Shown piece by piece: positions 7,299-14,441 of a stretch of 36,378 nucleotides of DNA. The notes beneath the pieces were generated by a model that ran no database searches, was not told where the DNA came from, and was given only the letters and a program-made list of their open reading frames with translations. Source of the stretch: an uncultured Bacilli bacterium (GTDB lineage Bacteria > Bacillota_I > Bacilli_A > RF39 > UBA660); assembly GCA_947629255.1 (NCBI GenBank), contig CANRDF010000012.1:1-36378 (forward strand), read 5' to 3'. The position numbers and the translations under genes are program-made. Every line of letters begins with the position of its first letter. The stretch's first letter is position 1.

Positions 7299-8594
7299 TT
7301 CGTATATAATTTCTGTTTCATTTTCTTTTACAATCATATCTGTATTATAAAAAGATTTCATCATTTCATATAAAGAATAGTAATCTTCTAAAGAACAAAC
7401 TTCCATAGAAGAATGCATCGCGAGTTGTGGGAGACCAACATCAATGGATGTGACACTGACATGTCTTAAAGAAAGTCCACTTAAAGTCGAACCTCCAGCT
7501 AAATCATTTTTTGCTGTTGTATCTTGGTACTTAATATGATTCTCATCACAAATTTGTTTTAGAATGCTTGAAAAATAAGCATCTGTTGTGGAAGAAATTT
7601 CTTTTACTATTGAAAATCCTTGATGGAAATAAGCACATCCTGTATCATCCATAAATTCTTTGTGATTTGGGTGAACAGCATGGGTATTATCGGAACTAAT
7701 GACAAAAGATTTCGATAAAGAACTTACGATATCCATATCAAAAGCTCCAGCAATTCTTTTTAAAGAATCAAGTAGAAAGTCACTTTCTGCTCCTTCTTTG
7801 GTTAAGCTTCCAATTTCTTCATCATTAAAAGTACAAAAGACATTGATATGATTTGCCTTACTTTCTAAGAAACTATCTAAAGATGCAGAGACACTGGTGA
7901 TATTATCAATTCGAGGAGAAAGTAAGATATTTTCCTCTTTACCAAAAACTTCAGGTTTTTGATTATTATATAGAAAGAAGTCATAATCTAAAATTTTTTC
8001 GCTTTTGTCTTTTATAATTTCATTTTCAATCAGTTGATACCAATCTTCTTTATCTTTGGCAATATCAAAGATAGGTTGAAGATCGATTTGCATATTTAAA
8101 TCTAAATTTGAATTGGCTTTATCATTTTGATGAATGGCAACACTTGGAACAACGGCCATAGTTTTCTTAAAATCTACAATTCTTTTGATAATTTTATTTC
8201 CTTTTTTAATAAATACGCGACCTGCTAGAGATAGTGGATGATCAAGCCATCCATAGTTTAATAAGCCTCCATAAGGCATAATGTTATACTGTAAATAACC
8301 AACGTTCACTCTTTCCCCTTTTGGTTTTAATAGTAGGGCAGGTGTGTCACAGTGAGTTGTTATAATATGAAATGTTTCTTTCTTTTTAGGAATCTTAAAA
8401 GCAATTAGAGAAGCATCATTTCGAGTGACATAGTAACTTCCTTCTTTCAAATCCCATTTATCTTGTTCTTCTAATTCTTGAAATCCTTCTTTTTCAAGAA
8501 TTTCCTTTAAGTAAGAGACACATGTGAATGCACAGGTGCTATGCTCGATTAAATCTAATAAATTTTGTTTTAAGTTTTCTTTTTTCATATTCAT
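7290..8594 (-). CDS. apeB: M18-family aminopeptidase
   Basis: A cytosolic dinuclear zinc aminopeptidase that trims N-terminal residues from peptides. The M18 metal ligands are recognisable in order: THCDTPA, PRIDNIT, FNDEEIGS, SSDNTHAVHPNH and a C-terminal QLAMHSSME. A start at the ATG at 8594 (or 8588) gives about 434 aa, the family's usual size. The open frame continues upstream to 8696 with a hydrophobic segment that no M18 enzyme needs and that overlaps promoter sequence, so it is probably not translated. The ribosome-binding site is weak. It is divergent from the secretion-like locus. Confidence 0.92.
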   Translation of the reverse strand: MNMKKENLKQNLLDLIEHSTCAFTCVSYLKEILEKEGFQELEEQDKWDLKEGSYYVTRNDASLIAFKIPKKKETFHIITTHCDTPALLLKPKGERVNVGYLQYNIMPYGGLLNYGWLDHPLSLAGRVFIKKGNKIIKRIVDFKKTMAVVPSVAIHQNDKANSNLDLNMQIDLQPIFDIAKDKEDWYQLIENEIIKDKSEKILDYDFFLYNNQKPEVFGKEENILLSPRIDNITSVSASLDSFLESKANHINVFCTFNDEEIGSLTKEGAESDFLLDSLKRIAGAFDMDIVSSLSKSFVISSDNTHAVHPNHKEFMDDTGCAYFHQGFSIVKEISSTTDAYFSSILKQICDENHIKYQDTTAKNDLAGGSTLSGLSLRHVSVTSIDVGLPQLAMHSSMEVCSLEDYYSLYEMMKSFYNTDMIVKENETEIIYEKK

Positions 8595-8635
8595 CACAGG
8601 TTTAGTATGAGAAAGAAAGAAAAAAATATTCGAAA

Positions 8636-8665
8636 AATAGACAAAAATTTTACAAAAAATGTCAA
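8636..8665 (-). promoter_or_regulatory. promoter of the M18 aminopeptidase
   Basis: On the minus strand a consensus TTGACA, an 18-nt spacer and TCTATT (a 4/6 match to the -10). It is divergent from the secretion-locus promoter, the two -35 boxes being about 16 nt apart. Confidence 0.45.
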
Positions 8666-8681
8666 TTTTGATAGAAAGAAT

Positions 8682-8710
8682 TTGACAAGAGAACAATAAT
8701 TTTATATACT
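8682..8710 (+). promoter_or_regulatory. strong promoter of the type IV secretion-like locus
   Basis: TTGACA, a 17-nt spacer and TATACT: near-consensus vegetative promoter. The predicted start is about 25 nt before the ATG at 8743. Confidence 0.8.
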
Positions 8711-8742
8711 TATTTTAGTTGAAAGAGATGGAGGTTATTTAT

Positions 8743-9123
8743 ATGGGTGATATTGTACCAGGAAGTGAAACACTTGGCTTTTGCGCGAATACTGCAAATA
8801 TATGGCAAATTGTAGGAATTGCATTATTAATCTTTAAGATTGTTATTCCGATTTTGTTAATTATTTGGGGTATGTTAGATTTAGGAAGAGCAGTTATTGC
8901 TTCTAAAGATGATGAAGTTAAAAAATCAGTAAAATCTTTGGCAATGAGAGCTGTTTCAGCAGTCGTTATTTTCTTTATCCCAACTATTGTAAGTTTAGTT
9001 GTAGGATTAATATCTAACTTCAATGAGAGTGCAAAAGAAGATTGGGAAGTTTGTAGATCTTGTATTACAAATCCTAACGATCCAAGTGGTGATTGTGCTA
9101 TTTATGCTGAACAAGCATGGTAA
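8743..9123 (+). CDS. minimal VirB2/TrbC-like pilin (paralogue 1, likely major subunit)
   Basis: 126 aa, essentially the bare pilin module shared by six consecutive genes. A short N-terminus with Cys14 leads into helix 1 (about 20-46, FKIVIPILLIIWGMLDL), a basic loop SKDDEVKKSVKSLAMR and helix 2 (70-91, VVIFFIPTIVSLVVGLI). The tail carries CRSC (Cys104, Cys107) and Cys118. The loop is predicted cytoplasmic and both ends outside, as in VirB2 pilins. No classical signal peptide is present. AGATGGAGG places the start at 8743. It alone follows the strong promoter and is followed by a terminator, as expected for the most abundant subunit. The pilin function is inferred from fold and context. Confidence 0.8.
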   Translation: MGDIVPGSETLGFCANTANIWQIVGIALLIFKIVIPILLIIWGMLDLGRAVIASKDDEVKKSVKSLAMRAVSAVVIFFIPTIVSLVVGLISNFNESAKEDWEVCRSCITNPNDPSGDCAIYAEQAW

Positions 9124-9136
9124 AAAGTGTAAAGAT

Positions 9137-9159
9137 AAACTAGTTTTACTAGTTTTTTT
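9137..9159 (+). terminator. terminator or attenuator after pilin 1
   Basis: An 8-bp stem AAACTAGT/ACTAGTTT with a 3-nt loop, then a T run. Each arm contains ACTAGT. It would reduce read-through from the strong promoter into the next gene. Confidence 0.85.
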
Positions 9160-9169
9160 CTTTGTTTAT

Positions 9170-9178
9170 TGATATAAT
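9170..9178 (+). promoter_or_regulatory. extended -10 promoter of paralogue 2
   Basis: TGATATAAT, a perfect TGnTATAAT extended -10, lies 24 nt before the ATG at 9203 and just after the terminator. There is no clear -35 box. Confidence 0.55.
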
Positions 9179-9202
9179 CTTTTTAGAAACGGAGTGGGTC
9201 AC

Positions 9203-10417
9203 ATGAAGAAAGTAAAATATTTTCTTTTTAGTCTTTTCCTTTTTATTCCAATACTTGTCCATGCGGAAACAAGATGTATTTATGAAGTTTATCCGGAAAA
9301 GGATAATCCAAAAGTGGTTTGGAAGTTTGCAATTGAAACAGAAAATAATTCAAATTTGTTAACAAAGTTAAGTGATGAGGAATATTATGAAATAGCAAAA
9401 AATCAAACTATAGAATTGGAAAATGGAAATTGTCCAGAAGTTGTTCTTTATTATACAACTTGGATGGAGCGATTTGGTAATACTTTAAACCTTTTTGAAT
9501 CTGAAAAAAATTATTATTATCTTTATTCTGATTTTGGCACTTGTGCAAATCAACATAAGCAAGAGGGAAATACAGTAGAAGGAAGATGCTTTGATGCTGA
9601 TTTTATTGGGCAAGAAGATTCAGAAAGCCAATCTATTTCTAGTGCAACTGGAATTAATTTTCAAATGGAATTAAGTGCTTCTACATCTGATTCTTGTACA
9701 TATGTTGATAATTCTGGAATTTCTGATTTAAAGAATTTAAACTATAAGATAACCTATAGTAATGGAGATGTAAAAGCTAATTCTTGTTCTTTTGTTCATA
9801 ATAATTTCTTTCATATGAATCAGCCGTTTTGTGGAGTTACTTTTAAGTATAATAGTAATGAAGATTTTTTTGATGAAAATGGAGATTTTAGTTGCCCAGA
9901 ATATACTTATATCACTTATGAAATTGATAGCGCTCAAACAACTGAGTATAATACATATTATGCTATTCATGTGGTAGATACTGGAACTAGTGATGATGGC
10001 GATAGAAGTGTTTCTTCTACAAATAATGGCTCTTTTGATCCAAATAATTTATGTTCTAATGGTAGTTGCGATATTAGTTTAAGTGGAGTGTGCTATGTCC
10101 CAACTGTTGCAAGGACTTTACAATTTTTAGGCTTTTTATTGTTTATTATTAAAATTTTAGTACCTGCAATTATTATAATTATGGGTTTTATAAATTTATT
10201 TAAAATTATTATTGAAAGTAAACCTGAAGAAGCACCAAAATATGCAAAAAACATTATTACTAGAGTTATTATTGGAGTTATTATATTTTTAATTCCAACA
10301 TTAGTCAAATTTGTGTTTGATGTTGTAGATACAACTATTTATGGTGGAATGTCTAATCCTTTAGAAAATTGTACAAATTGTATTTTACATACAGAAGATT
10401 GCAAAATTTATAAATAA
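9203..10417 (+). CDS. secreted-domain VirB2/TrbC-like protein (paralogue 2)
   Basis: 404 aa. A signal peptide (KKVKYFLFSLFLFIPILVHA, residues 2-21) precedes an ectodomain of about 270 residues that I do not recognise. It is rich in Tyr, Asn and acidic residues with about ten Cys. The C-terminal 110 residues are the shared pilin module: pre-helix Cys in GVCYVP, helix 1 IIKILVPAIIIIMGF, a loop with SKPEEAPKYAK, helix 2 VIIFLIPTLVKFVF, then NCTNCIL and a final Cys. GGAG upstream supports ATG 9203 over the in-frame GTG at 9194. It is the most divergent pilin module of the five N-terminal members. A role as minor pilin or adhesin tip is an inference from context. Confidence 0.78.
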   Translation: MKKVKYFLFSLFLFIPILVHAETRCIYEVYPEKDNPKVVWKFAIETENNSNLLTKLSDEEYYEIAKNQTIELENGNCPEVVLYYTTWMERFGNTLNLFESEKNYYYLYSDFGTCANQHKQEGNTVEGRCFDADFIGQEDSESQSISSATGINFQMELSASTSDSCTYVDNSGISDLKNLNYKITYSNGDVKANSCSFVHNNFFHMNQPFCGVTFKYNSNEDFFDENGDFSCPEYTYITYEIDSAQTTEYNTYYAIHVVDTGTSDDGDRSVSSTNNGSFDPNNLCSNGSCDISLSGVCYVPTVARTLQFLGFLLFIIKILVPAIIIIMGFINLFKIIIESKPEEAPKYAKNIITRVIIGVIIFLIPTLVKFVFDVVDTTIYGGMSNPLENCTNCILHTEDCKIYK

Positions 10418-10440
10418 TTAGATGCAATTGCTAGTTTTTT
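10416..10440 (+). terminator. weak terminator after paralogue 2
   Basis: A short AATTAG/CTAGTT stem (one G-U pair) with a 9-nt loop and a run of six T. It shares the CTAG core of the stronger hairpins at 9137 and 13178. Confidence 0.4.
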
Positions 10441-10451
10441 AAAATAATTAT

Positions 10452-10460
10452 TGTTATAAT
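10452..10460 (+). promoter_or_regulatory. extended -10 promoter of paralogue 3
   Basis: TGTTATAAT, a perfect TGnTATAAT match, 25 nt before the ATG at 10486. Confidence 0.5.
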
Positions 10461-10485
10461 AAAATGGAAAAGAAGAGTTGATGTT

Positions 10486-11682
10486 ATGAAAAAAATAAAA
10501 CTAATACTTTTTAGTTTATTGATGATATTTATATTTCCTGTATTGAGTTTTGCTAGGACATGTACATATACGGATCAATACAGTGGAAATGGAATTCAAA
10601 ATACAGTGGTTTTGGAATTAACTGCTGAAAATAACGGACAAACAAGTTGCGAAGCAAGAATTACATTAAATAATTCTAAAACAATGAATAATAAAGAAGA
10701 TTGCCAAAATTGGATAGGCGAAGTACGAAATACTTATTATTTAAATGATGAATGTCCTTATTATGTTTTTATGACGAATGCGCCAGGAGTGCCATTTTCT
10801 GCCAGTGTTAAAGTAACTTATAATTATAATTCGGCTCAACAATGGAAGCAAGAAAACTCTAATGGATATATTCTTAGAAATGATGAATATGATCCTGATA
10901 AAATTCATGAAAACTTGAAAGAAAATTGTAATGATTATACTTCTCACGAGGAATGCTATTATGGTGTCACGGATAAGGAAGGAAATGCTTGTTTATGGAA
11001 TCCTACTACTAAAATTTGTGAACGAAGATATAAGTGTAGCGATTATACTTCTGAAAGTACCTGCCCTGAAAAAAATAGTTATGGAAGATGCCGATGGAAT
11101 TCTACGAATAATAAATGTGAAAAATATGATATCTTTTTCTGTGAAGATTATATTTCAGAAGATACATGTCCTAAAGTTGATGAGGAAGGTAATAACTGTA
11201 AATGGATTAGTGGACAAGGATGTGTTCAAATAAAGGTTAGTGGAGGAGAAGAAGATCCTAATGATCCAAGTGGAGGTCAAGAATATCCTGATTATCAAGT
11301 TGACCCCTCAACTAATATCAACAATATTTGTTCTAAATCTGAATTTAGAAAACCAGCGAGATTAATAGGAATTGTTGTAACTTTTTTAAAAATACTTGTT
11401 CCTATTTTCATTGTATTATTTGGAGCTGTTGATTTTTATAAAGCTATTACTTCTCAAAAAGATGATGGAGTAAAAAAAGCTGCAAAATCTATTGCTATTC
11501 GAGCTGTTGCTGGAATTGCGATATTCTTATTGCCTGGTTTAGTACAAATGGTATTAAATATGGTTAATGAGTGGAGTGAATATAAAAATAATTGGTGTTG
11601 TTGTACAGAATGTATTTTGAATTCAAATTGTGATGTAAACTCTTGTAGTAGTGAAAGTTGTCATATAGAAGGGACGAATTAA
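10486..11682 (+). CDS. Cys-repeat VirB2/TrbC-like protein (paralogue 3)
   Basis: 398 aa. A signal peptide (about residues 1-23) precedes an ectodomain that contains three tandem Cys-rich repeats at residues 148-178, 184-211 and 219-246. Each runs C-x-DY-x-S-x-E-x-x-C, then C-x-W and a fourth Cys, so each probably folds as a small disulfide knot. A Gly/Pro/Asp-rich linker (250-275) leads to the shared pilin module: NICSK, helix 1 LKILVPIFIVLFGAVDF, loop SQKDDGVKKAAKS, helix 2 IAIFLLPGLVQMVL, then CCCTECIL and more Cys. It starts a tight cluster of three genes; the next ATG is 1 nt after its stop. The repeats suggest a binding or structural surface role, which is inferred. Confidence 0.8.
   Translation: MKKIKLILFSLLMIFIFPVLSFARTCTYTDQYSGNGIQNTVVLELTAENNGQTSCEARITLNNSKTMNNKEDCQNWIGEVRNTYYLNDECPYYVFMTNAPGVPFSASVKVTYNYNSAQQWKQENSNGYILRNDEYDPDKIHENLKENCNDYTSHEECYYGVTDKEGNACLWNPTTKICERRYKCSDYTSESTCPEKNSYGRCRWNSTNNKCEKYDIFFCEDYISEDTCPKVDEEGNNCKWISGQGCVQIKVSGGEEDPNDPSGGQEYPDYQVDPSTNINNICSKSEFRKPARLIGIVVTFLKILVPIFIVLFGAVDFYKAITSQKDDGVKKAAKSIAIRAVAGIAIFLLPGLVQMVLNMVNEWSEYKNNWCCCTECILNSNCDVNSCSSESCHIEGTN
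10927..11223 (+). repeat. three tandem Cys-rich repeats within paralogue 3
   Basis: Repeat units begin at Cys148, Cys184 and Cys219 of the protein. Each has four Cys and a C-x-W motif, with conserved spacing of nine residues between the first two Cys. DNA identity between units is low, so the duplication is old or the unit is under protein-level selection. Confidence 0.85.
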
Positions 11683-11683
11683 A

Positions 11684-12538
11684 ATGAAAAAAATAGTAGT
11701 ATGGTTTAGTTTCTTATTCTTCATATTTATTTCGAGTGTGTTTGCTGGAAGTTATTATGAAACAGAAGATGGAAATTATATGTTATGTGAAGATTATGGA
11801 CCTGGATCTAGTGGAAATTGTTTTTCTATCAATCGTAATGCTCCTGGTTTTGGAATTAATACACGAGATAAGATTATAACGTATAATAATGAAGAATATT
11901 ATTATAATGAATATTTACAAGAAGAATATGATGAAACTTTAGTTGGTGTTAGTCGAATGTTTTATTATATGGAAAATGATCAATATGTATTATGTATAAA
12001 TAAAGATAATTGTAGAAAATATACATATGATCAATTAGATGAAAGGGGAGCGATCATTTATAATAATAATAGAATTGTTTTAAGCGGACAAGAAGGGCCT
12101 GGAGCAGAAGAAATTTATTATTATAATCCAAGTCAAAGTGTGACAGTTATTCCTAGTGGACCAGGGGAAAGTTCTGTTAGTGGGCAAACCACTATACCTC
12201 CTAAAGCTGATCCACAGCCAACTACAGATACATGTACAAGATTAAAAGCACCTTTACAATTTATTGGACAAATTGTAAGGATTGTAAAAATATTAATTCC
12301 TATTGCAATTATTGGTTTGGGAATGATTGATTTCTTTAATGCTATAATTGGTTCTAAAGATGATCAGTTAAAGAAGTCGGCACGTTCTTTGCTAATGAGA
12401 ACTATTGCTGGAGTGGTGATATTCTTTATTCCAACAATCATTAGCGTAGTATTTTCTTTGATTAGTGATTTTGGTAATATAAAAGGTGATTTCAATGCAT
12501 GTCAAAAATGTGTTTTTAGAGTAGAAAAATGTGAGTAG
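11684..12538 (+). CDS. secreted-domain VirB2/TrbC-like protein (paralogue 4)
   Basis: 284 aa. A signal peptide (KKIVVWFSFLFFIFISSVFA) precedes a Tyr/Asn/Glu-rich ectodomain of about 150 residues with many YY pairs. A Ser/Pro/Gly/Thr linker (about 150-180) leads to the pilin module: DTCTRLK, helix 1 VKILIPIAIIGLGMIDFF, loop SKDDQLKKSARS, helix 2 GVVIFFIPTIISVVFSLI, then ACQKCVF and a final Cys. The start is 1 nt after the stop of paralogue 3, with GAAGGGACG upstream, so the two are co-transcribed. The ectodomain has no recognised fold. Confidence 0.8.
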   Translation: MKKIVVWFSFLFFIFISSVFAGSYYETEDGNYMLCEDYGPGSSGNCFSINRNAPGFGINTRDKIITYNNEEYYYNEYLQEEYDETLVGVSRMFYYMENDQYVLCINKDNCRKYTYDQLDERGAIIYNNNRIVLSGQEGPGAEEIYYYNPSQSVTVIPSGPGESSVSGQTTIPPKADPQPTTDTCTRLKAPLQFIGQIVRIVKILIPIAIIGLGMIDFFNAIIGSKDDQLKKSARSLLMRTIAGVVIFFIPTIISVVFSLISDFGNIKGDFNACQKCVFRVEKCE

Positions 12539-12546
12539 GTGGACTA

Positions 12547-13179
12547 ATGATAAATAAAAAAATTTTAATATTTTTAATCTGTTTATTTCTCTTTCCTTGT
12601 ATGGTAAGTGCGGAAACTCCAGAAGGGACAGCGACGACATGTCCTGCAGGAACCATTGATACTACAAAATATCAATTTACGAGATATGTTACAGGGCAAA
12701 ATGCATCTACATATGTAGAGACTCATTATCCATCTCCTGATTATGTATCTACATGTTGTAATTTAAATAATGTGTATAGATGTGATGTTTATAAATTAAT
12801 AGAAACAAATAATAATGAGACGAATAATGGCTCAAATGGTGGGACTAATACATCAAATTCTATAAATTATTGCTCTGGTTTAAAATCAACATTTATAATT
12901 ATTGGGCATGTTGTTAATATTGCTAAAATTTTAATTCCTATTATTATTATTGGTTTAGGAATTATGGATTTCTTTAGAGCTGTGATAGGTTCTAAAGATG
13001 ATGAAATTAAAAAATCAACAAAATCTCTTATTATGAGAACCATAGCAGGTGTTGTTATATTCTTTATTCCAGTATTTATTGAACTTATTTTTAGCTGGGT
13101 AAGTGGATGGTCCGAAAATTACGAAAAACAATACCAAGAATGTTTCAAATGTATTTGGGATGTAAATAGTTGTAAATAA
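12547..13179 (+). CDS. secreted-domain VirB2/TrbC-like protein (paralogue 5)
   Basis: 210 aa. A signal peptide (about residues 1-22) precedes a short ectodomain with a CC pair and an Asn/Thr/Gly-rich linker (NNETNNGSNGGTNTSNS). The pilin module then runs YCSGLK, helix 1 AKILIPIIIIGLGIMDFF, loop SKDDEIKKSTKS, helix 2 GVVIFFIPVFIELIFSWV, ECFKCIW and a terminal Cys. Its module is closest to that of paralogue 4, so these two look like the most recent duplication. AGGTGG precedes the ATG, 8 nt after paralogue 4. A strong hairpin terminator overlaps its stop codon. Confidence 0.8.
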   Translation: MINKKILIFLICLFLFPCMVSAETPEGTATTCPAGTIDTTKYQFTRYVTGQNASTYVETHYPSPDYVSTCCNLNNVYRCDVYKLIETNNNETNNGSNGGTNTSNSINYCSGLKSTFIIIGHVVNIAKILIPIIIIGLGIMDFFRAVIGSKDDEIKKSTKSLIMRTIAGVVIFFIPVFIELIFSWVSGWSENYEKQYQECFKCIWDVNSCK

Positions 13180-13203
13180 AACTAGTGCTGACTAGTTTTT
13201 TTC
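13178..13203 (+). terminator. terminator after paralogue 5
   Basis: A 9-bp stem AAAACTAGT/ACTAGTTTT with a GCTG loop and a following T run. It overlaps the TAA stop. Its arms carry the same ACTAGT core as the hairpin at 9137. Confidence 0.88.
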
Positions 13204-13257
13204 TATTGTGGTATAGTTAAGTTTATTGTATAATAAAATTGTCAAGATATTGTTTTA

Positions 13258-13288
13258 ACTAGTAATCTAGTGATTAAAATGATATAAT
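13258..13288 (+). promoter_or_regulatory. extended -10 promoter with adjacent inverted repeat, before paralogue 6
   Basis: TGATATAAT (13280-13288) is a perfect TGnTATAAT box 27 nt before the ATG at 13316. Just upstream, ACTAG-TAAT-CTAGT (13258-13271) is an inverted repeat that lies where a -35 box or operator would be. No T run follows, so it is more likely a protein-binding site than a terminator. Confidence 0.45.
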
Positions 13289-13315
13289 AATTTGGTAAAT
13301 GAGTGTGAAATATCT

Positions 13316-14428
13316 ATGAAAAAAAATTTTTTCCTATTTTTAATTTTAATTCTAATAATGAGTTGTATAAATACACATGCAGCAGATATGTGTAAACCTG
13401 GTGCTTTAGAAGAAATAAATTATCTTCAAGGTGATGATACATATGCAACTATGACGTATTGTACTAAAACACTTTTTAAGAGTGCGGGTTGTATGCCAAG
13501 TTCTTATGCAATGATAGTCGCTAATTTATCAGATCGAAGTGTCACTCCAAAAGAGATTAGAGACTATATATGCGCTGGAGGACTTAAAAGCGTAGTAAGA
13601 ACTGCTGAAGATAATGGAAACTGTGCATCTTGTGCACTTAAAACAAACGAATATCCTGCAGCTAAGGAAATGGCGGAACATTTTAATGTTACATTTTCTC
13701 AATTATCAATCTCGACAAGTGATGCTACTGATCAAAAAGTTAATGAATTAAAAGATATTTTAAATAGTGGTAAAATGATTATAGCCTCTATTGTATGTCC
13801 AAATCCTGGTCAAGGTAATGATGTAAAAGGTTGCAAATTTACAAGTAGTTCCTCTGGACATTATATAGTATTATCAAACGTAGATAGTAATGGACAAATT
13901 GTAGTTTTAAATCCTGGAAGTCAAGCAACAGCTAAAAATGCTTGGAGCGATCAAGTCATTAAGGACGAAGTGATCGCGGTTCTTAATCAAGGTATGTGGG
14001 AAGCAACTGGGACAGCTACTACTTGTAATACAGGAACAGGTTCCCAAAGTGGTGGATCCAGTGGTGGAATGATGAATGATCCACATTCTAATATTTTTCC
14101 AAATATTGAAGGAACTAAATGTGAAAATGGAAATGAATCAACAATCTTTGTTGATTGCAATGGAGAATATACTGTCTTGAAAGAATTTTTAGATGATTTA
14201 TTTCTTCTTATTAAGATTGCTGCACCTGTTTTAGTTATTGTTTTATCTACTATTGATTATGTAAAGGCTTTGGCAAATTCCAATGCTGATGAGCTAAAGA
14301 AAACAAATAAAAGAACAATTATGCGATTAATTATTGGTTTGTTGATATTTTTGTTACCATTTTTATTAGATTTACTATTCCAATTATTTGGATTATATGG
14401 CTTAAATACGTCTGGAATTGGAAAATAA
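13316..14428 (+). CDS. C39-like cysteine peptidase fused to a VirB2/TrbC-like module (paralogue 6)
   Basis: 370 aa. A signal peptide (about residues 1-23) precedes a domain resembling the C39-like papain-fold family. The nucleophile is Cys59 in SAGCMPSSYAM, with His182 in SSGHYIVLSNV and Asn199 in VVLNPGS as the likely rest of the active site. A Gly/Ser-rich linker (about 240-260) leads to the two-helix module (LLIKIAAPVLVIVLSTIDY, loop SNADELKKTNKRT, then LLIFLLPFLLDLLF). The module keeps the pre-helix Cys but lacks the C-terminal CxxC of the others. In Gram-positive secretion systems a wall-lytic or processing enzyme is expected; this could fill that role, but its substrate is unknown. An in-frame TTG at 13292 is a less likely start. 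Confidence 0.78.
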   Translation: MKKNFFLFLILILIMSCINTHAADMCKPGALEEINYLQGDDTYATMTYCTKTLFKSAGCMPSSYAMIVANLSDRSVTPKEIRDYICAGGLKSVVRTAEDNGNCASCALKTNEYPAAKEMAEHFNVTFSQLSISTSDATDQKVNELKDILNSGKMIIASIVCPNPGQGNDVKGCKFTSSSSGHYIVLSNVDSNGQIVVLNPGSQATAKNAWSDQVIKDEVIAVLNQGMWEATGTATTCNTGTGSQSGGSSGGMMNDPHSNIFPNIEGTKCENGNESTIFVDCNGEYTVLKEFLDDLFLLIKIAAPVLVIVLSTIDYVKALANSNADELKKTNKRTIMRLIIGLLIFLLPFLLDLLFQLFGLYGLNTSGIGK

Positions 14429-14441
14429 AGGAGGCGAGTAG

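Noticed and set aside
8597-8696. Hydrophobic N-terminal extension of the M18 aminopeptidase
   Set aside because: M18 enzymes are cytosolic and the segment overlaps promoter sequences; the ATG at 8594 gives the normal length.
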